Source: Sporanaerobium hydrogeniformans (lineage in GTDB: Bacteria > Bacillota > Clostridia > Lachnospirales > Cellulosilyticaceae). Taken from it: a stretch of DNA of 64,000 nt. The DNA lies in the NCBI RefSeq assembly GCF_002735925.1, contig NZ_PEDL01000003.1, positions 124,001-188,000 on the forward strand, given 5' to 3'. Positions 37,700-49,430 of the stretch are shown piece after piece. The position numbers were made by a program, and so were the translations under genes. The notes below the pieces were generated by a model. It saw nothing but the letters and a program-made list of their open reading frames with translations, did not search any database and was not told the origin of the DNA. Numbering within the stretch: the first letter of the stretch is position 1; each line of letters starts with the position of its first letter.

Positions 37700-38682
37700 C
37701 AAAAATGTTAAATACACAAGGTTATCTTTTGATGGGAGAGGACAATTGGTTGAAAGCTAAATGGTTTAAAACTTTTAAGCAAGACTACTGCATTGATGAA
37801 CAAGATATGATGAATTATGTAGAAATAAAAGCTAAAGACCTTTCCTTTAGTAAGTTAGAAGATACATTGAATACGCTTCCTTTTTTTGCATCGCATAAAT
37901 TAATTTACTTAAAGGATTCAGGTTTATTTAAAGCAGGTAAAAAAGAAGAAAGTGATAGTTTCTTAGGACTTATAAAGGATTTACCTGAGTATATTCTTTT
38001 AGTTGTTGACGAAAAGGAAGTGGATAAACGCAATAAACTTTACAAGGTCTTTAAAGAACGTTATGCAATCATTGTTTGTGACTATCCAGGTGAAGAACAA
38101 GTTATCACTATTCTGCAAAAAGAGCTTAAAAAAAACAGACTTGAAATGGATAAGGGGAATCTTCTTTACTTTATACGGAATATGCCAGAAAATGTGGAGG
38201 CTATCTTAACAGAGTTTCAGAAACTTATCACCTATGTAGAAGAGGGAAAAATAACTCAAGAAGCCATTGATGCAGTCTGCATATTTTCTCTAGAGAAAAG
38301 GGTCTTTGAACTTGTAAAAAAGATAGGTGCCAAAGAATCAAGTGAAGCTTTAGCCATCTATAATCGTATGATTCAGAGTAAGGAATCCCCAATTGGTATT
38401 TTAGTGCTTATTGCAAGACATTACCGTGTGATGCTTCAAATAAAATATCTAAGTAGTAAACGTAATCTTTCACAAAAGGAGTTAGCAACTCAGCTTAAGC
38501 TACCCTATTTTGCTGTGAAAGAACTCACTGAGCAAAGTAGAAAGTACTCTTTTAAGCAATTGGAAGCTATTTTAGCTGCTTGCTTAGAGACAGATCAAGC
38601 AATTAAAACAGGAAAAATGGAAGGGGTTAAGTGCGTAGAAGTTTTAATTATGAATTGTTTAAACCAACCTAAGATAGGATAA
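37696..38682 (+). CDS. holA: DNA polymerase III subunit delta
   Basis: Clamp-loader subunit that opens the sliding clamp. 328 aa. N-terminal GYLLMGEDNWLKAKW, a central SHKLIYLKDSGLF segment, and the C-terminal region ALAIYNRMIQSKESPIGILVLIARHYRVMLQIKYL, which is the strongest holA signature. Overlaps comEC by 4 bases (ATGA). Order comEC-holA-(rpsT inverted)-gpr is the same as in B. subtilis. Confidence 0.93.
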   Translation: MTKMLNTQGYLLMGEDNWLKAKWFKTFKQDYCIDEQDMMNYVEIKAKDLSFSKLEDTLNTLPFFASHKLIYLKDSGLFKAGKKEESDSFLGLIKDLPEYILLVVDEKEVDKRNKLYKVFKERYAIIVCDYPGEEQVITILQKELKKNRLEMDKGNLLYFIRNMPENVEAILTEFQKLITYVEEGKITQEAIDAVCIFSLEKRVFELVKKIGAKESSEALAIYNRMIQSKESPIGILVLIARHYRVMLQIKYLSSKRNLSQKELATQLKLPYFAVKELTEQSRKYSFKQLEAILAACLETDQAIKTGKMEGVKCVEVLIMNCLNQPKIG

Positions 38683-38711
38683 GAGAGTCTAGTCGCTTTT
38701 CCTAAAAAGAG

Positions 38712-38756
38712 ACAAAAACCCCCTTTAGGAGTCTAACTCCTAAAGGGGGTTTTTGT
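38712..38756. terminator. Bidirectional terminator between holA and rpsT
   Basis: Perfect 21-bp inverted repeat, arms 38712-38732 and 38736-38756, loop CTA, with AAAAA/TTTTT at the base on both sides and a C/G-rich core. Serves both convergent genes. Confidence 0.9.
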
Positions 38757-38769
38757 TGGAACGTCATCC

Positions 38770-39033
38770 TTATGCAATCGTTTTTACTAAACGAGCAAGT
38801 GTAGATTTTTTACGAGCAGCAGTGTTTTTATGATAAACACCTTTTGCACAAGCTTTATCAATAGCTTTTACAGCTACTGTTAAAGCTGCATTAGCTGCTG
38901 TTAAATCGTTAGCTTCTACAGCCACTACAACTTTTTTCATTTGAGTTTTTACTGCTGAACGAATTGAACGATTACGAGCAGTTTTTGTTGCGATAACTTG
39001 GATACGTTTTTTTGCTGATTTAATATTGGCCAT
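38770..39033 (-). CDS. rpsT: Small ribosomal subunit protein S20 (bS20)
   Basis: 87 aa, full length. MANIKSAKKRIQVIATKTARNRSIRS is collinear with the family start (shown in parts: MANIKSAKKR, RNRSIRSAVKT), and GVYHKNTAARKKSTLARLVK closes it. On the minus strand GGAGGGAC lies 7 bases before the ATG at 39033; an upstream in-frame ATG (39096) is inside the 5' UTR. Has its own strong promoter. Confidence 0.97.
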   Translation of the reverse strand: MANIKSAKKRIQVIATKTARNRSIRSAVKTQMKKVVVAVEANDLTAANAALTVAVKAIDKACAKGVYHKNTAARKKSTLARLVKTIA

Positions 39034-39101
39034 TGTATGGTCCCTCCATTCATATTCTATGGACACGGTTTGGGGAATTATGAACGGTTTCAACACTCTA
39101 C

Positions 39102-39130
39102 AGTATATAGTATGAATAGAATCTCGTCAA
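39102..39130 (-). promoter_or_regulatory. rpsT promoter
   Basis: Read on the minus strand: TTGACG (39130-39125), 17 bases, TATACT (39107-39102). Transcription would start near 39095, giving a ~60-base leader. It overlaps the region that must hold the gpr promoter. Confidence 0.75.
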
Positions 39131-39237
39131 TGCATACAGACTAAAATTATGGTAAAAATACATAAAGAAAGTCTAAAAAATTTAAATAACAACTCTGCTA
39201 CTCCTTGAGTGCGCAAATAGGAAAGAAGGAAATTGGA

Positions 39238-40251
39238 ATGAATAAAAAAACAAAATTTGACAATTGGTCACCTCGAACTGATTTAGCACTGGAGATTAGT
39301 AACACGCTTAGAGCGAATAAAGAAGAAGATTACGTTATCCCAGGTGTAGATGTGCAAACTGAGCAAGATGAGGAGCATAGACTTACTGTTACAAAAGTAA
39401 TTATTAAAGATAAGACAGGGGAAGAGCAAATGGGTAAACCTCAAGGACATTATATTACAGTGGAAAGTCCAACTATTAAAGAAAATGACCCTGAAGCCCA
39501 TCACTTTGTTATTCAGGCAGTAGCAGAAGCACTCCAATCTGTGTTACCTAAAAAGAAAAATAAATATTTAGAAGTTTTAGTAATTGGGCTAGGTAATCGC
39601 TTTGCAACACCTGATACACTGGGTCCTAAAGTAGCTAATAAAGTTCTCGTTACCCGCCATCTTAGCATCAAAGTACCTAATGCCATTGATGAGTCAGTGT
39701 GTAAATTAAGTAGTTTAGCACCAGGGGTAATGGGGCTAACTGGTATTGAAACAGCTGAAATTATTAGTGGGGTAGCAGAACATGTAAAACCCGATTGCAT
39801 TATTGCCATTGATGCCTTAGCTGCTCGTAGTGCCTCACGTATCAACTCGACTATTCAAATTGCAGATACAGGCATATCCCCTGGGGCAGGTGTAGGAAAC
39901 TGTCGCAAACAGCTTAATAAAGAGTCTATGGGATGTCCAGTAATCGGTATAGGTGTTCCAACTGTTGTAGATACGACGACATTAGTTGCTGATACGTTTG
40001 ATACCTTGCTACAAAGTATGTTAAAAGAAGCAGAACATTCACCTTTTTATGATATGCTTAAAGAACTTACAGAGCAAGAAAAGTATCAATTAATTCGTGA
40101 AAATATTTTTCCTGAAATAGCAGATTTATTTGTAACACCTAAAGACATTGATGAGGTAATGGAGTATCTAACAAGTATTATTGCTAATGCAATTAATATT
40201 GCTGTCCACCCCGGTATTACTTTAGAAGATATAAATAAATATACCTATTAG
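39238..40251 (+). CDS. gpr: Spore germination protease GPR
   Basis: Degrades small acid-soluble spore proteins on germination; made as an inactive zymogen in the forespore. 337 aa from ATG 39238 after AAGGAAA; a TTG at 39205 is less likely. RTDLALE near residue 13 is the SASP-like recognition segment in the propeptide. The core shows VLVIGLGNRFATPDTLGPKV, SSLAPGVMGLTGIETAEI and DALAARSASRINSTIQI. Family A25. Followed by spoIIP, as in B. subtilis. Forespore sigma-G control is expected; a loose candidate is discussed in the findings. Confidence 0.94.
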   Translation: MNKKTKFDNWSPRTDLALEISNTLRANKEEDYVIPGVDVQTEQDEEHRLTVTKVIIKDKTGEEQMGKPQGHYITVESPTIKENDPEAHHFVIQAVAEALQSVLPKKKNKYLEVLVIGLGNRFATPDTLGPKVANKVLVTRHLSIKVPNAIDESVCKLSSLAPGVMGLTGIETAEIISGVAEHVKPDCIIAIDALAARSASRINSTIQIADTGISPGAGVGNCRKQLNKESMGCPVIGIGVPTVVDTTTLVADTFDTLLQSMLKEAEHSPFYDMLKELTEQEKYQLIRENIFPEIADLFVTPKDIDEVMEYLTSIIANAINIAVHPGITLEDINKYTY

Positions 40252-40306
40252 TCATAAATGGTGGACTAGGTTTATAGACTAGTAAAGAGTGAAAGGGGGG
40301 CCAGGA

Positions 40307-41494
40307 TTGAGGCAAAAAGAAGAAACAACCTATAGAATGCAACATCTAAAAAGTGGTATAGGTATAAAGCAACTTATTTTTTACAGTATGCTGGCACTTC
40401 TATTTCTAAAGAGCTTAACAGGTGAACAGGGATTTCAGAAGCAAGAGGTAAGTTGGCAACTTGTAAGCCAAGCTATGCCATATGGTTTTAAGTGTGCAAA
40501 TACGGGCTTTTTTCAGCAAGTGTTTTATGAAGCAACTCACATTTATTGGAAAGAGCCTTTAACTTTTGTGCAAAGCGTATTACCTAGTTTGAGGTTAAAA
40601 ACCTACACCAATGGATTATTTACTGAAGATTTACCAGGTTACTTCCCGCAAGATCAAGAGTTGCCCTATATAGAAAGGGAAGGAAGTGACTATGCACCCC
40701 AACTACCAATTGTTTCACAAAAGGATTTAAAGATAGAAAACTATAAAGATCCCTATTACCTTCTTAAAAATTTTGTAACAGGTGAAGCTGTACTAGAGAT
40801 AGATGCTGACTTTTTAAGGCAATGGGATTTTTATGATTTGATGACAAGAGACTTACGATTAGACGAGAACTTACCTGGTCCAAAGATTCTCATTTTTCAT
40901 ACACATGCTCGGGAAAAATTCGTTGGTGGGACAACAGTCGTCGATGTAGGAGAAGCTCTTGCAAAAGAATTAAAAGCACGCTATGATATTGAAACTTTGC
41001 ATATTACAGATAGTTTTTATAAGGATGAAACAGAAAATGTAACCGGATGTTATGAAATTATGGAACCTGTTATTCAAAAGGTTCTAAAGGCTTATCCCTC
41101 TATTCAAATGTGTATTGATTTACACCGTGATGGGGTAGATGGTGACTATAAATTTGTTAAACAATATAATGACAAACCCACTGCTCAGTGGATGTATTTT
41201 AATGGTGTGTGTATGAATCGTAATATGGCAGGAGATTTAGTACCTATGCAAGATTTACAAAATCCTTATTTGCCTGAAAATCTTTCATTATCCTTCCAAA
41301 TGCAAGCTATTGCTTATAAATATTATCCTGGTTTAACACGAAAAATTTATTTTAAACCGTATCGCTATAGTTTACATATGAAGCCTCTATCCACACTTAT
41401 TGAGCTAGGTAATCAAAATAATACAGGAGAGGAAGCTTTAAATGCAGTAGAGCCTATGGCGAATATTATCGCAAAAGTACTGCAAAAAGATTGA
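40307..41494 (+). CDS. spoIIP: Stage II sporulation protein P (peptidoglycan amidase)
   Basis: Amidase of the SpoIIDMP engulfment machine. One N-terminal membrane helix (about 20-36), then a periplasm-facing amidase domain. Metal/catalytic segments: ILIFHTHAREKF (His, about residue 208), CIDLHRDGVDG (about 277) and TLIELGNQNNTGEEA (Glu, about 373). 395 aa from TTG 40307 eight bases after AAAGGGGGG; a GTG at 40289 overlaps the binding site. Next to gpr, conserved in spore formers. Confidence 0.92.
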   Translation: MRQKEETTYRMQHLKSGIGIKQLIFYSMLALLFLKSLTGEQGFQKQEVSWQLVSQAMPYGFKCANTGFFQQVFYEATHIYWKEPLTFVQSVLPSLRLKTYTNGLFTEDLPGYFPQDQELPYIEREGSDYAPQLPIVSQKDLKIENYKDPYYLLKNFVTGEAVLEIDADFLRQWDFYDLMTRDLRLDENLPGPKILIFHTHAREKFVGGTTVVDVGEALAKELKARYDIETLHITDSFYKDETENVTGCYEIMEPVIQKVLKAYPSIQMCIDLHRDGVDGDYKFVKQYNDKPTAQWMYFNGVCMNRNMAGDLVPMQDLQNPYLPENLSLSFQMQAIAYKYYPGLTRKIYFKPYRYSLHMKPLSTLIELGNQNNTGEEALNAVEPMANIIAKVLQKD

Positions 41495-41520
41495 ACCTTC
41501 AAGAAAGGCTATGCTATAAT
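41491..41520 (+). promoter_or_regulatory. lepA promoter overlapping spoIIP stop
   Basis: TTGAAC (41491-41496), 18 bases, TATAAT (41515-41520) with TGC before it. The -35 contains the spoIIP stop codon TGA. Separates housekeeping lepA-hemW from sporulation-controlled spoIIP. Confidence 0.75.
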
Positions 41521-41557
41521 AGAGCGAAAACTAACAAAAGATAGAAGGAGGGGCATA

Positions 41558-43369
41558 ATGTCTCTTTCAATGCAACATAAAATTAGAAATTTTTGTATCA
41601 TTGCACATATTGATCATGGTAAAAGTACGTTAGCCGACCGTATTATTCAACTGACAGGTACACTAACTACTCGTGAAATGCAAGCTCAAGTGCTAGATAA
41701 TATGGATCTCGAACGTGAACGTGGTATTACGATTAAATCTCAATCTGTACGTTTAGTCTATAAGGCCCAAGACGGACAGGAATATATTTTTAACCTCATA
41801 GATACACCTGGTCATGTAGACTTTAACTATGAAGTATCTAGAAGCTTAGCTGCTTGTGAGGGGGCTATTTTAGTAGTGGATGCGGCTCAAGGTATCGAAG
41901 CACAAACCCTAGCTAATGTATATTTAGCTCTTGAGCATGATTTGGAAATTATGCCTGTTATCAATAAAATTGATTTACCGAGTGCAGACCCTGAACGAGT
42001 AAAACATGAAATTGAAGACATTATAGGGTTAGATGCAAGTGATGCACCTCTTATTTCAGCTAAAACGGGCTTAAACATTGAAGCTGTTCTTGAAAAAATC
42101 GTAAAAGCAGTACCAGCACCACAAGGGGATGTGGATGCACCACTTAAAGCACTTATATTTGACTCTCTATATGATCCTTACAAAGGGGTTATTATCTTCT
42201 GTCGTATTAAGGAAGGTAAAATTAAAAAGGGTATGAAGATACGTATGATGGCTACTAAAACGGAGTTTGAGGTTGTGGAAACAGGTACTTTTGGGGCAGG
42301 TCAATTTAGACCTTGTGAAACACTGATGGCAGGTGAAGTAGGCTATATTACAGCCAGTATTAAAAATGTAAAAGATACACATGTAGGTGATACAGTAACC
42401 GATGCCAATAATCCAGCAGTAGAACCTCTTCCAGGCTATAAAAAAGTCAATCCTATGGTTTATTGTGGACTTTATCCTGCAGATGGTGCAAAGTATGGAG
42501 ATTTACGTGATAGCCTAGAAAAGTTACAACTCAATGATGCTGCTCTTGTATTTGAACCAGAGACTTCTATTGCTTTAGGTTTTGGTTTCCGCTGTGGTTT
42601 TTTAGGACTTCTTCATATGGAAATTATTCAGGAAAGATTAGAACGGGAGTATAATCTAGACCTTGTAACAACAGCACCTAATGTTATCTATCGTGTACAT
42701 CAAACGAATGGTGAAATGATAGAACTATCTAATCCTTCTAATTTACCAGATCCTTCAAGTATGTCCTATATGGAAGAGCCGATGGTGAGTGCTAAAATTA
42801 TTGTGCCCTCTGAATATGTGGGAGCTGTTATGGAACTTTGCCAAGAAAGACGTGGTATCTATCATGGTATGGAGTATTTAGAGGCCACACGTGCAGTACT
42901 AACCTATGATTTACCACTTAATGAAATCATTTATGACTTCTTTGATGCTTTAAAATCTAGAACACGTGGTTATGCTTCTTTTGACTATGAACTTAAAGGC
43001 TATCAAGAATCTAAACTTGTAAAACTAGATATTTTAGTTAATAAAGAAGTAGTAGACGCCCTTTCTCTTATTGTACATGAATCCAATGCCGCAGAAAAAG
43101 GACGTAAGATTGCAGAAAAGCTTAAGAAAGAAATTCCAAAACATCTGTTTGAAATCCCTATTCAAGCAGCCATTGGTAATAAGATTGTTGCGCGTGAAAC
43201 CATCAGTGCTATGCGTAAAGATGTTCTTGCAAAATGTTACGGTGGAGATATTTCGCGTAAACGTAAACTGTTAGAGAAACAAAAAGAAGGTAAAAAGCGT
43301 ATGCGTCAAGTAGGTAGTGTAGAAGTACCTCAAGAAGCCTTTATGAGTGTACTTAAATTAGATGAATAG
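41558..43369 (+). CDS. lepA: Elongation factor 4 (LepA)
   Basis: Ribosome-dependent GTPase that promotes back-translocation or initiation-stage assembly. 603 aa. G1 [15 protein letters not shown], switch [14 protein letters not shown]3 [11 protein letters not shown]4 INKIDLP. The C-terminal LepA-specific domain ends with [20 protein letters not shown], a signature that separates it from EF-G. AGGAGGGG precedes ATG 41558. hemW follows in the same direction, as in B. subtilis. Confidence 0.97.
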   Translation: MSLSMQHKIRNFCIIAHIDHGKSTLADRIIQLTGTLTTREMQAQVLDNMDLERERGITIKSQSVRLVYKAQDGQEYIFNLIDTPGHVDFNYEVSRSLAACEGAILVVDAAQGIEAQTLANVYLALEHDLEIMPVINKIDLPSADPERVKHEIEDIIGLDASDAPLISAKTGLNIEAVLEKIVKAVPAPQGDVDAPLKALIFDSLYDPYKGVIIFCRIKEGKIKKGMKIRMMATKTEFEVVETGTFGAGQFRPCETLMAGEVGYITASIKNVKDTHVGDTVTDANNPAVEPLPGYKKVNPMVYCGLYPADGAKYGDLRDSLEKLQLNDAALVFEPETSIALGFGFRCGFLGLLHMEIIQERLEREYNLDLVTTAPNVIYRVHQTNGEMIELSNPSNLPDPSSMSYMEEPMVSAKIIVPSEYVGAVMELCQERRGIYHGMEYLEATRAVLTYDLPLNEIIYDFFDALKSRTRGYASFDYELKGYQESKLVKLDILVNKEVVDALSLIVHESNAAEKGRKIAEKLKKEIPKHLFEIPIQAAIGNKIVARETISAMRKDVLAKCYGGDISRKRKLLEKQKEGKKRMRQVGSVEVPQEAFMSVLKLDE

Positions 43370-43378
43370 AGGGATTGT

Positions 43379-44509
43379 ATGAAAATAGGACTGTATATTC
43401 ATATACCATTTTGCCACTCTAAATGTTACTATTGTGACTTCCTTTCTTTTCCCAGACAAGATATGCAGGCACCTTATGTAGAAGCTTTAATTGCAGAGTT
43501 ACAGGCAGTAGGTAAAAAACTAGGTAAAGTTTATACACTGCAATCCGTTTTTATTGGTGGAGGGACCCCTACGGTTCTTCCACCCCTTTTATTGGATAAA
43601 ATCTGTGAAGCAGTGGAAAAATATTTTCAAATAGAAGAGGACGTGGAATGGACCATTGAAGCTAATCCAGGGACGTTATCTAAGGAGATGACAAAAGTAT
43701 TTCATGCGCATCCTATCAACCGAGTAAGTATGGGATTGCAAACAACTGATGATCAGCTTCTTAAAAAATTAGGACGTATTCATACTTTTAAACAGTGGGA
43801 AGAGAGTATGTGTTTTTTAAAAGAAGAAACAGACTGTGACATTAGTACAGATTTGATGTTTGCCTTGCCAGGTCAAAGCTTTGAAAGTTTTAAGAAAAGT
43901 GTACGTTGTGTGGGGAGCTATGAACTTTCCCACCTTTCACTATATGCTCTTATTATAGAAGCAGATACACCTTTTGGTAATTTAGAAGCTAAAGGTCAGT
44001 TAGAAAAAGTAAGCGAGCAATTAGACCGTCAAATGTATCATTGGGCAAAAACTTACCTCAAGGAACAAGGCTATCATCAATATGAAATTTCTAATTGGGC
44101 TAAGCCAGGTAAACCGAGTCGTCATAATAGCCTTTATTGGCGTCGTGAACCTTATATCGGTGTAGGACTTGGAGCGCATTCTTTATTTCAAGAAACACGT
44201 TACCATAATGTAACTAATTTAGATACTTATTTGGCATTAAAAGGTGATTTAAATAGTCTAAGAGTAGATATAGAACCACTTACATTAGAAATGGCTAGGG
44301 AAGAGTTTATGTTTTTAGGTCTTCGTATGACAGAAGGAATTTCACTTTCGGAATTTAAAGCTCTATTTGGACAAGACCTTTGGAATGTCTATCCTTCCCA
44401 GCTTAAAAAATGGATAGATTATAAGGTGTTGGTTCAAAATAGAGATAGATTATTTTTATCTGACTACGGTATGGATATCTGTAATGTGGTGTTTAGTTCG
44501 TTCTTATAA
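43379..44509 (+). CDS. hemW: HemW-family radical SAM heme chaperone
   Basis: 376 aa. CxxxCxxC cluster motif CHSKCYYC near residues 13-20, preceded by LYIHIPF, which is typical of HemN/HemW. Further markers: FIGGGTPTVLPP, TIEANPGTL, RVSMGLQTTDDQLLKKLGRIH. HemW lacks the coproporphyrinogen oxidase function of HemN and is thought to insert heme; the lepA-hemW-hrcA order supports HemW. Weak GAGGGATT binding site. Confidence 0.9.
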   Translation: MKIGLYIHIPFCHSKCYYCDFLSFPRQDMQAPYVEALIAELQAVGKKLGKVYTLQSVFIGGGTPTVLPPLLLDKICEAVEKYFQIEEDVEWTIEANPGTLSKEMTKVFHAHPINRVSMGLQTTDDQLLKKLGRIHTFKQWEESMCFLKEETDCDISTDLMFALPGQSFESFKKSVRCVGSYELSHLSLYALIIEADTPFGNLEAKGQLEKVSEQLDRQMYHWAKTYLKEQGYHQYEISNWAKPGKPSRHNSLYWRREPYIGVGLGAHSLFQETRYHNVTNLDTYLALKGDLNSLRVDIEPLTLEMAREEFMFLGLRMTEGISLSEFKALFGQDLWNVYPSQLKKWIDYKVLVQNRDRLFLSDYGMDICNVVFSSFL

Positions 44510-44534
44510 TCTTAAAAAATATTTAAAGAAAGGA

Positions 44535-44563
44535 TTGACAGATGCCGAGAATAGTGATATCTT
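44535..44563 (+). promoter_or_regulatory. hrcA-grpE-dnaK promoter
   Basis: TTGACA (44535-44540), 17 bases, TATCTT (44558-44563). The CIRCE operator begins about 10 bases downstream, over the expected start site. Confidence 0.8.
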
Positions 44564-44573
44564 TAATCTATAG

Positions 44574-44600
44574 TTAGCACTCGTTAGTGGTGAGTGCTAA
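44574..44600 (+). promoter_or_regulatory. CIRCE operator for HrcA
   Basis: TTAGCACTC (44574-44582), 9-base spacer, GAGTGCTAA (44592-44600): an exact 9-9-9 CIRCE inverted repeat. HrcA binds it and represses the heat-shock operon, including its own gene; GroESL restores HrcA activity. Confidence 0.97.
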
Positions 44601-44622
44601 CAAGCTGGAAGGAAGTGATGAT

Positions 44623-45660
44623 ATGGACATGAATGAAAGAAAAGTGAGAATACTAGAAGCTATCATTCGTGATTATATACAAACGGGTGATCCGGTTGGT
44701 TCACGAACCATTTCAAAGAAATATGATTTAGGTATTAGTTCTGCAACCATTCGTAATGAAATGGCTGATCTTGAAGAGCTTGGATTTATTATGCAACCTC
44801 ACACTTCCGCCGGAAGGATTCCTTCCGATAAAGGTTACCGCTTATATGTAGACAATCTGATGCAAAGAACACGCCTACAGCCTGAAATGGAACGAATAAT
44901 TGTAGAGATGATAAAAGAAAAGGTAACGCGTATGGACACCCTTATCGAAGAGACAGCGAAACTGATTTCTATGCTTACCAATTATGCAACTATTGCTTCA
45001 ACACCTACAATGAGCCAAACTAAGGTTAAACATTTACAGCTTGTACCTGTAGATGAACGAAGTGTGGCGTGTGTTATTGTAACAGATACGAATAGTGTGA
45101 AAAATCATATCCTACGTACACCTAAAGCCCTAGATATGAATTTATGTACAGTGCTTTCAAATATTTTAAATGACAGCTTAAAAGGTGTAACTTTAAGCGA
45201 GATTAGCTTAGATAAAATAAGACTTTCCATAGAAGAAAAATTAAGGGAATATAGTGGCATTGCCGAAAGTATTTTAGGTGCTATTCATCATATTTTAAAA
45301 GAAGAAGCTATTCCTGATGTTTTTATTCGTGGTGCAACGAACATTTTAGATTTTCAAGAATTCACTGATAAAGATAAAACACGTGAAATCTTTAAGCTTT
45401 TAGAAGAGAAGCCTTATTTAATGGAACTTCTGGATAATAGTCCAAGTAACCAAGTTAATATCCGTATTGGTGAAGAAAATATTTTTACACCAATGAAGGA
45501 TTGTAGCATTGTTACGACGAGTTATACTATTGGACCCTATACGCTTGGTAACATTGGCATTATTGGTCCTACCCGTATGGATTATGGGCAAGTTGTTTCA
45601 GTGCTTGAATATGTTTCACATTATATTACCAGTATGTTAAGTTCACTAAATGATTCATAG
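44623..45660 (+). CDS. hrcA: Heat-inducible transcription repressor HrcA
   Basis: Represses CIRCE-controlled chaperone genes. N-terminal winged helix (about 1-80): RKVRILEAIIRDYIQTGDPV, then SSATIRNEMADLEELGFI and TSAGRIPSDKGYR. The rest is the GAF-like and insertion domains ending in the dimerisation region. 345 aa from ATG 44623 (GGAAGGAAG upstream); ATG 44629 is nearly as good. Autoregulated through the CIRCE just upstream. Confidence 0.95.
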   Translation: MDMNERKVRILEAIIRDYIQTGDPVGSRTISKKYDLGISSATIRNEMADLEELGFIMQPHTSAGRIPSDKGYRLYVDNLMQRTRLQPEMERIIVEMIKEKVTRMDTLIEETAKLISMLTNYATIASTPTMSQTKVKHLQLVPVDERSVACVIVTDTNSVKNHILRTPKALDMNLCTVLSNILNDSLKGVTLSEISLDKIRLSIEEKLREYSGIAESILGAIHHILKEEAIPDVFIRGATNILDFQEFTDKDKTREIFKLLEEKPYLMELLDNSPSNQVNIRIGEENIFTPMKDCSIVTTSYTIGPYTLGNIGIIGPTRMDYGQVVSVLEYVSHYITSMLSSLNDS

Positions 45661-45673
45661 AAAGGGTGGCACA

Positions 45674-46237
45674 ATGGAAGAGAATAAGGAAGTAGTAGAA
45701 GACATAGTGATGGAGGAATCTACTGTCGAATCGGTGGAGGAAACAAAGTCAAATGCAGAAGAAGCTGAGACAGTAGAAGAAACAGAGGTAGTAGAAGAAA
45801 AAATAGAATCAGAACCCAAAGATAAAGCTGCCGAGTATCTCGAACGACTACAACGTTTAATGGCTGAGTTTGATAACTACAGAAAACGTAGTGAAAAGGA
45901 AAAAAAAGATATGTATGACTTTGCCGTAGGTAATACTATTCAAGAGTTACTTCCACTTGTAGATAATTTTGAAAGAGCACTTCAAGTAGAAAGTTCTGAT
46001 AAGAAGTTTTTTGATGGTGTTTCAATGATTTACAAGCAAATGATGAGTATTCTTGAAACTTTACAAGTCACAGTTATTCCGGCAGTAAATGAAACTTTTA
46101 ATCCAAATCTTCACAATGCAGTTTTTCACATAGAAGATGAAAATGTAGGTGAAAATATCATTGTAGAAGAACTTCAAAAAGGATATCTCTATAAAGAAAA
46201 AGTAGTTAGACATAGTATGGTAAAAGTAGCTAATTAA
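45674..46237 (+). CDS. grpE: Nucleotide exchange factor GrpE
   Basis: Exchanges ADP for ATP on DnaK. 187 aa from ATG 45674, after AAAGGGTGG; an ATG at 45650 inside hrcA has no binding site. An acidic, low-complexity N terminus rich in Glu and Val (about 1-50) leads to the coiled coil (EYLERLQRLMAEFDNYRKRS) and beta-wing (NETFNPNLHNAVFHIED). Confidence 0.95.
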   Translation: MEENKEVVEDIVMEESTVESVEETKSNAEEAETVEETEVVEEKIESEPKDKAAEYLERLQRLMAEFDNYRKRSEKEKKDMYDFAVGNTIQELLPLVDNFERALQVESSDKKFFDGVSMIYKQMMSILETLQVTVIPAVNETFNPNLHNAVFHIEDENVGENIIVEELQKGYLYKEKVVRHSMVKVAN

Positions 46238-46243
46238 TGATAG

Positions 46244-48100
<1,857 letters not shown>

Positions 48101-48112
48101 ATAGCCCTAGGC

Positions 48113-48146
48113 AAACAGTCAAAGAGAACTCTCTCTTTGACTGTTT
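48113..48146 (+). terminator. Stem-loop after dnaK
   Basis: Perfect 15-bp stem, arms 48113-48127 and 48132-48146, loop ACTC. The T run after it is short (TTT then CTGTCTTG), so it may terminate only partly and let some transcription into dnaJ. Confidence 0.65.
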
Positions 48147-48223
48147 CTGTCTTGAAAATTGTATTCTTCTTATAAATGGTGTAAGATAGAACAATGAGAA
48201 ATAAATAAAGAAGGATTGTGGTG

Positions 48224-49369
48224 GTGAAAAGCGTGGATAAAAGAGATTATTATGAAGTCTTAGGAGTTGATAAATCTTCTAGTGATGCAGACATAAAAAA
48301 AGCTTATCGAAAATTAGCAAAAAAATATCATCCGGATGCCAATCCAGACAATAAAGAAGCAGAAATTAAGTTTAAAGAAGTGACAGAAGCCTATGAGGTT
48401 TTAAGTGATACAGATAAACGTGCAGCATATGACCGCTATGGACATAGCGCCTTTGACCAAATGGGTGGTGGTGCTGGTGGCTTTGGTGGTGGTTTTGGTG
48501 CAGAATTTGATATGAATGATATTTTTGGAAGTGTATTTGGTGATATTTTTGGAGGAGGTCGCCAAAGACAACGTGGTCCAATGCCAGGTGCAGATATTCG
48601 TCAAACTATTCAAATTTCTTTTGAAGAAGCAGCTTTTGGGTGCGAAAAAGAAATAACTATTAATACGTCTGAAACCTGTAGCACTTGTAACGGTTCAAAG
48701 GCTAAGCCAGGTACCAGTACAACAACCTGTAGCAAATGTGGGGGTAGTGGTCAAATTCGTGTAACACAACGTACTATTTTGGGAGCTATGCAAAGTGTTC
48801 AAACATGTGATGCTTGTCATGGTCAAGGTAAGATTATTAAAGAACCTTGTCAAGCTTGTCACGGTCAAGGTAAGATAAGGACAACTAAAAAAGTAACTAT
48901 TACTATTCCAGCAGGTATTGACCACGGACAGACTTTACGTGTTTCAGGTAAAGGAGAAGTAGGAGATGTAGGAGCACAAAATGGTGACTTATTAGTAACC
49001 GTTTCTGTAAAACCTCATGCTACTTTCGAACGTCGTGGTAATGATGTTTATATGAAGATGCCCATTTCTTTTGCGCAGGCAGCTCTTGGAGATGAACTTT
49101 CTATTCCAACTTTGGATGGTAGTGCTAAGTTTAGTATTCAACCTGGTACAGCTACCGGAAGTGTTTTTAGATTACAAGGCAAAGGAATTCCTAATATTCG
49201 TAATAAAAAATACCGTGGTGATCAATATGTAGAAGTTTTTATTACAGTTCCTAAAAACCTCAGTGAAAAACAAAAAACTTTGCTACGCGAATTTGAAGCT
49301 GAGAGTGGAGAAAGTGGAGAAGGTAATGAGGGGACACGTAAATCGTGGAAAAATCGTTTTAAGAAATAA
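48224..49369 (+). CDS. dnaJ: Co-chaperone DnaJ (Hsp40)
   Basis: 381 aa. J domain (about 5-70) with HPD in [10 protein letters not shown], a glycine/phenylalanine-rich linker ([15 protein letters not shown]), four CxxCxGxG-type zinc repeats ([32 protein letters not shown]) and the C-terminal peptide-binding domain. Start: GTG 48224 is eight bases after AAGGA; GTG codons at 48218, 48221 and 48233 are in frame too. The first zinc repeat has SK where the consensus has G.G, a minor change. A TTGTAT-17-TAAGAT box (48159-48187) is a weak promoter candidate. Confidence 0.96.
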   Translation: MKSVDKRDYYEVLGVDKSSSDADIKKAYRKLAKKYHPDANPDNKEAEIKFKEVTEAYEVLSDTDKRAAYDRYGHSAFDQMGGGAGGFGGGFGAEFDMNDIFGSVFGDIFGGGRQRQRGPMPGADIRQTIQISFEEAAFGCEKEITINTSETCSTCNGSKAKPGTSTTTCSKCGGSGQIRVTQRTILGAMQSVQTCDACHGQGKIIKEPCQACHGQGKIRTTKKVTITIPAGIDHGQTLRVSGKGEVGDVGAQNGDLLVTVSVKPHATFERRGNDVYMKMPISFAQAALGDELSIPTLDGSAKFSIQPGTATGSVFRLQGKGIPNIRNKKYRGDQYVEVFITVPKNLSEKQKTLLREFEAESGESGEGNEGTRKSWKNRFKK

Positions 49370-49371
49370 AG

Positions 49372-49430
49372 ATAGGATTGATAAAAAGAGCTAGTCCCAA
49401 AAGGAAACTAGCTCTTTTTATCAATCCTAT
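49372..49430. terminator. Bidirectional terminator after dnaJ
   Basis: Perfect 24-bp stem, arms 49372-49395 and 49407-49430, with an 11-base loop; the AAAAA/TTTTT runs lie inside the stem. Its right arm overlaps the stop codon of the convergent small gene. Confidence 0.75.

Noticed and set aside
39513-39845. 110-codon open frame antisense to gpr
   Set aside because: No start signal and completely inside a conserved gene.
44587-44622. GTG start for hrcA inside the CIRCE element
   Set aside because: It would start within the operator spacer; ATG 44623 has a proper binding site and matches the family N terminus.
48152-48176. TTGAAA and TATAAA before dnaJ as a promoter
   Set aside because: Spacing is only 13 bases, too short for sigma-A; the TTGTAT/TAAGAT pair is a better though weak candidate.
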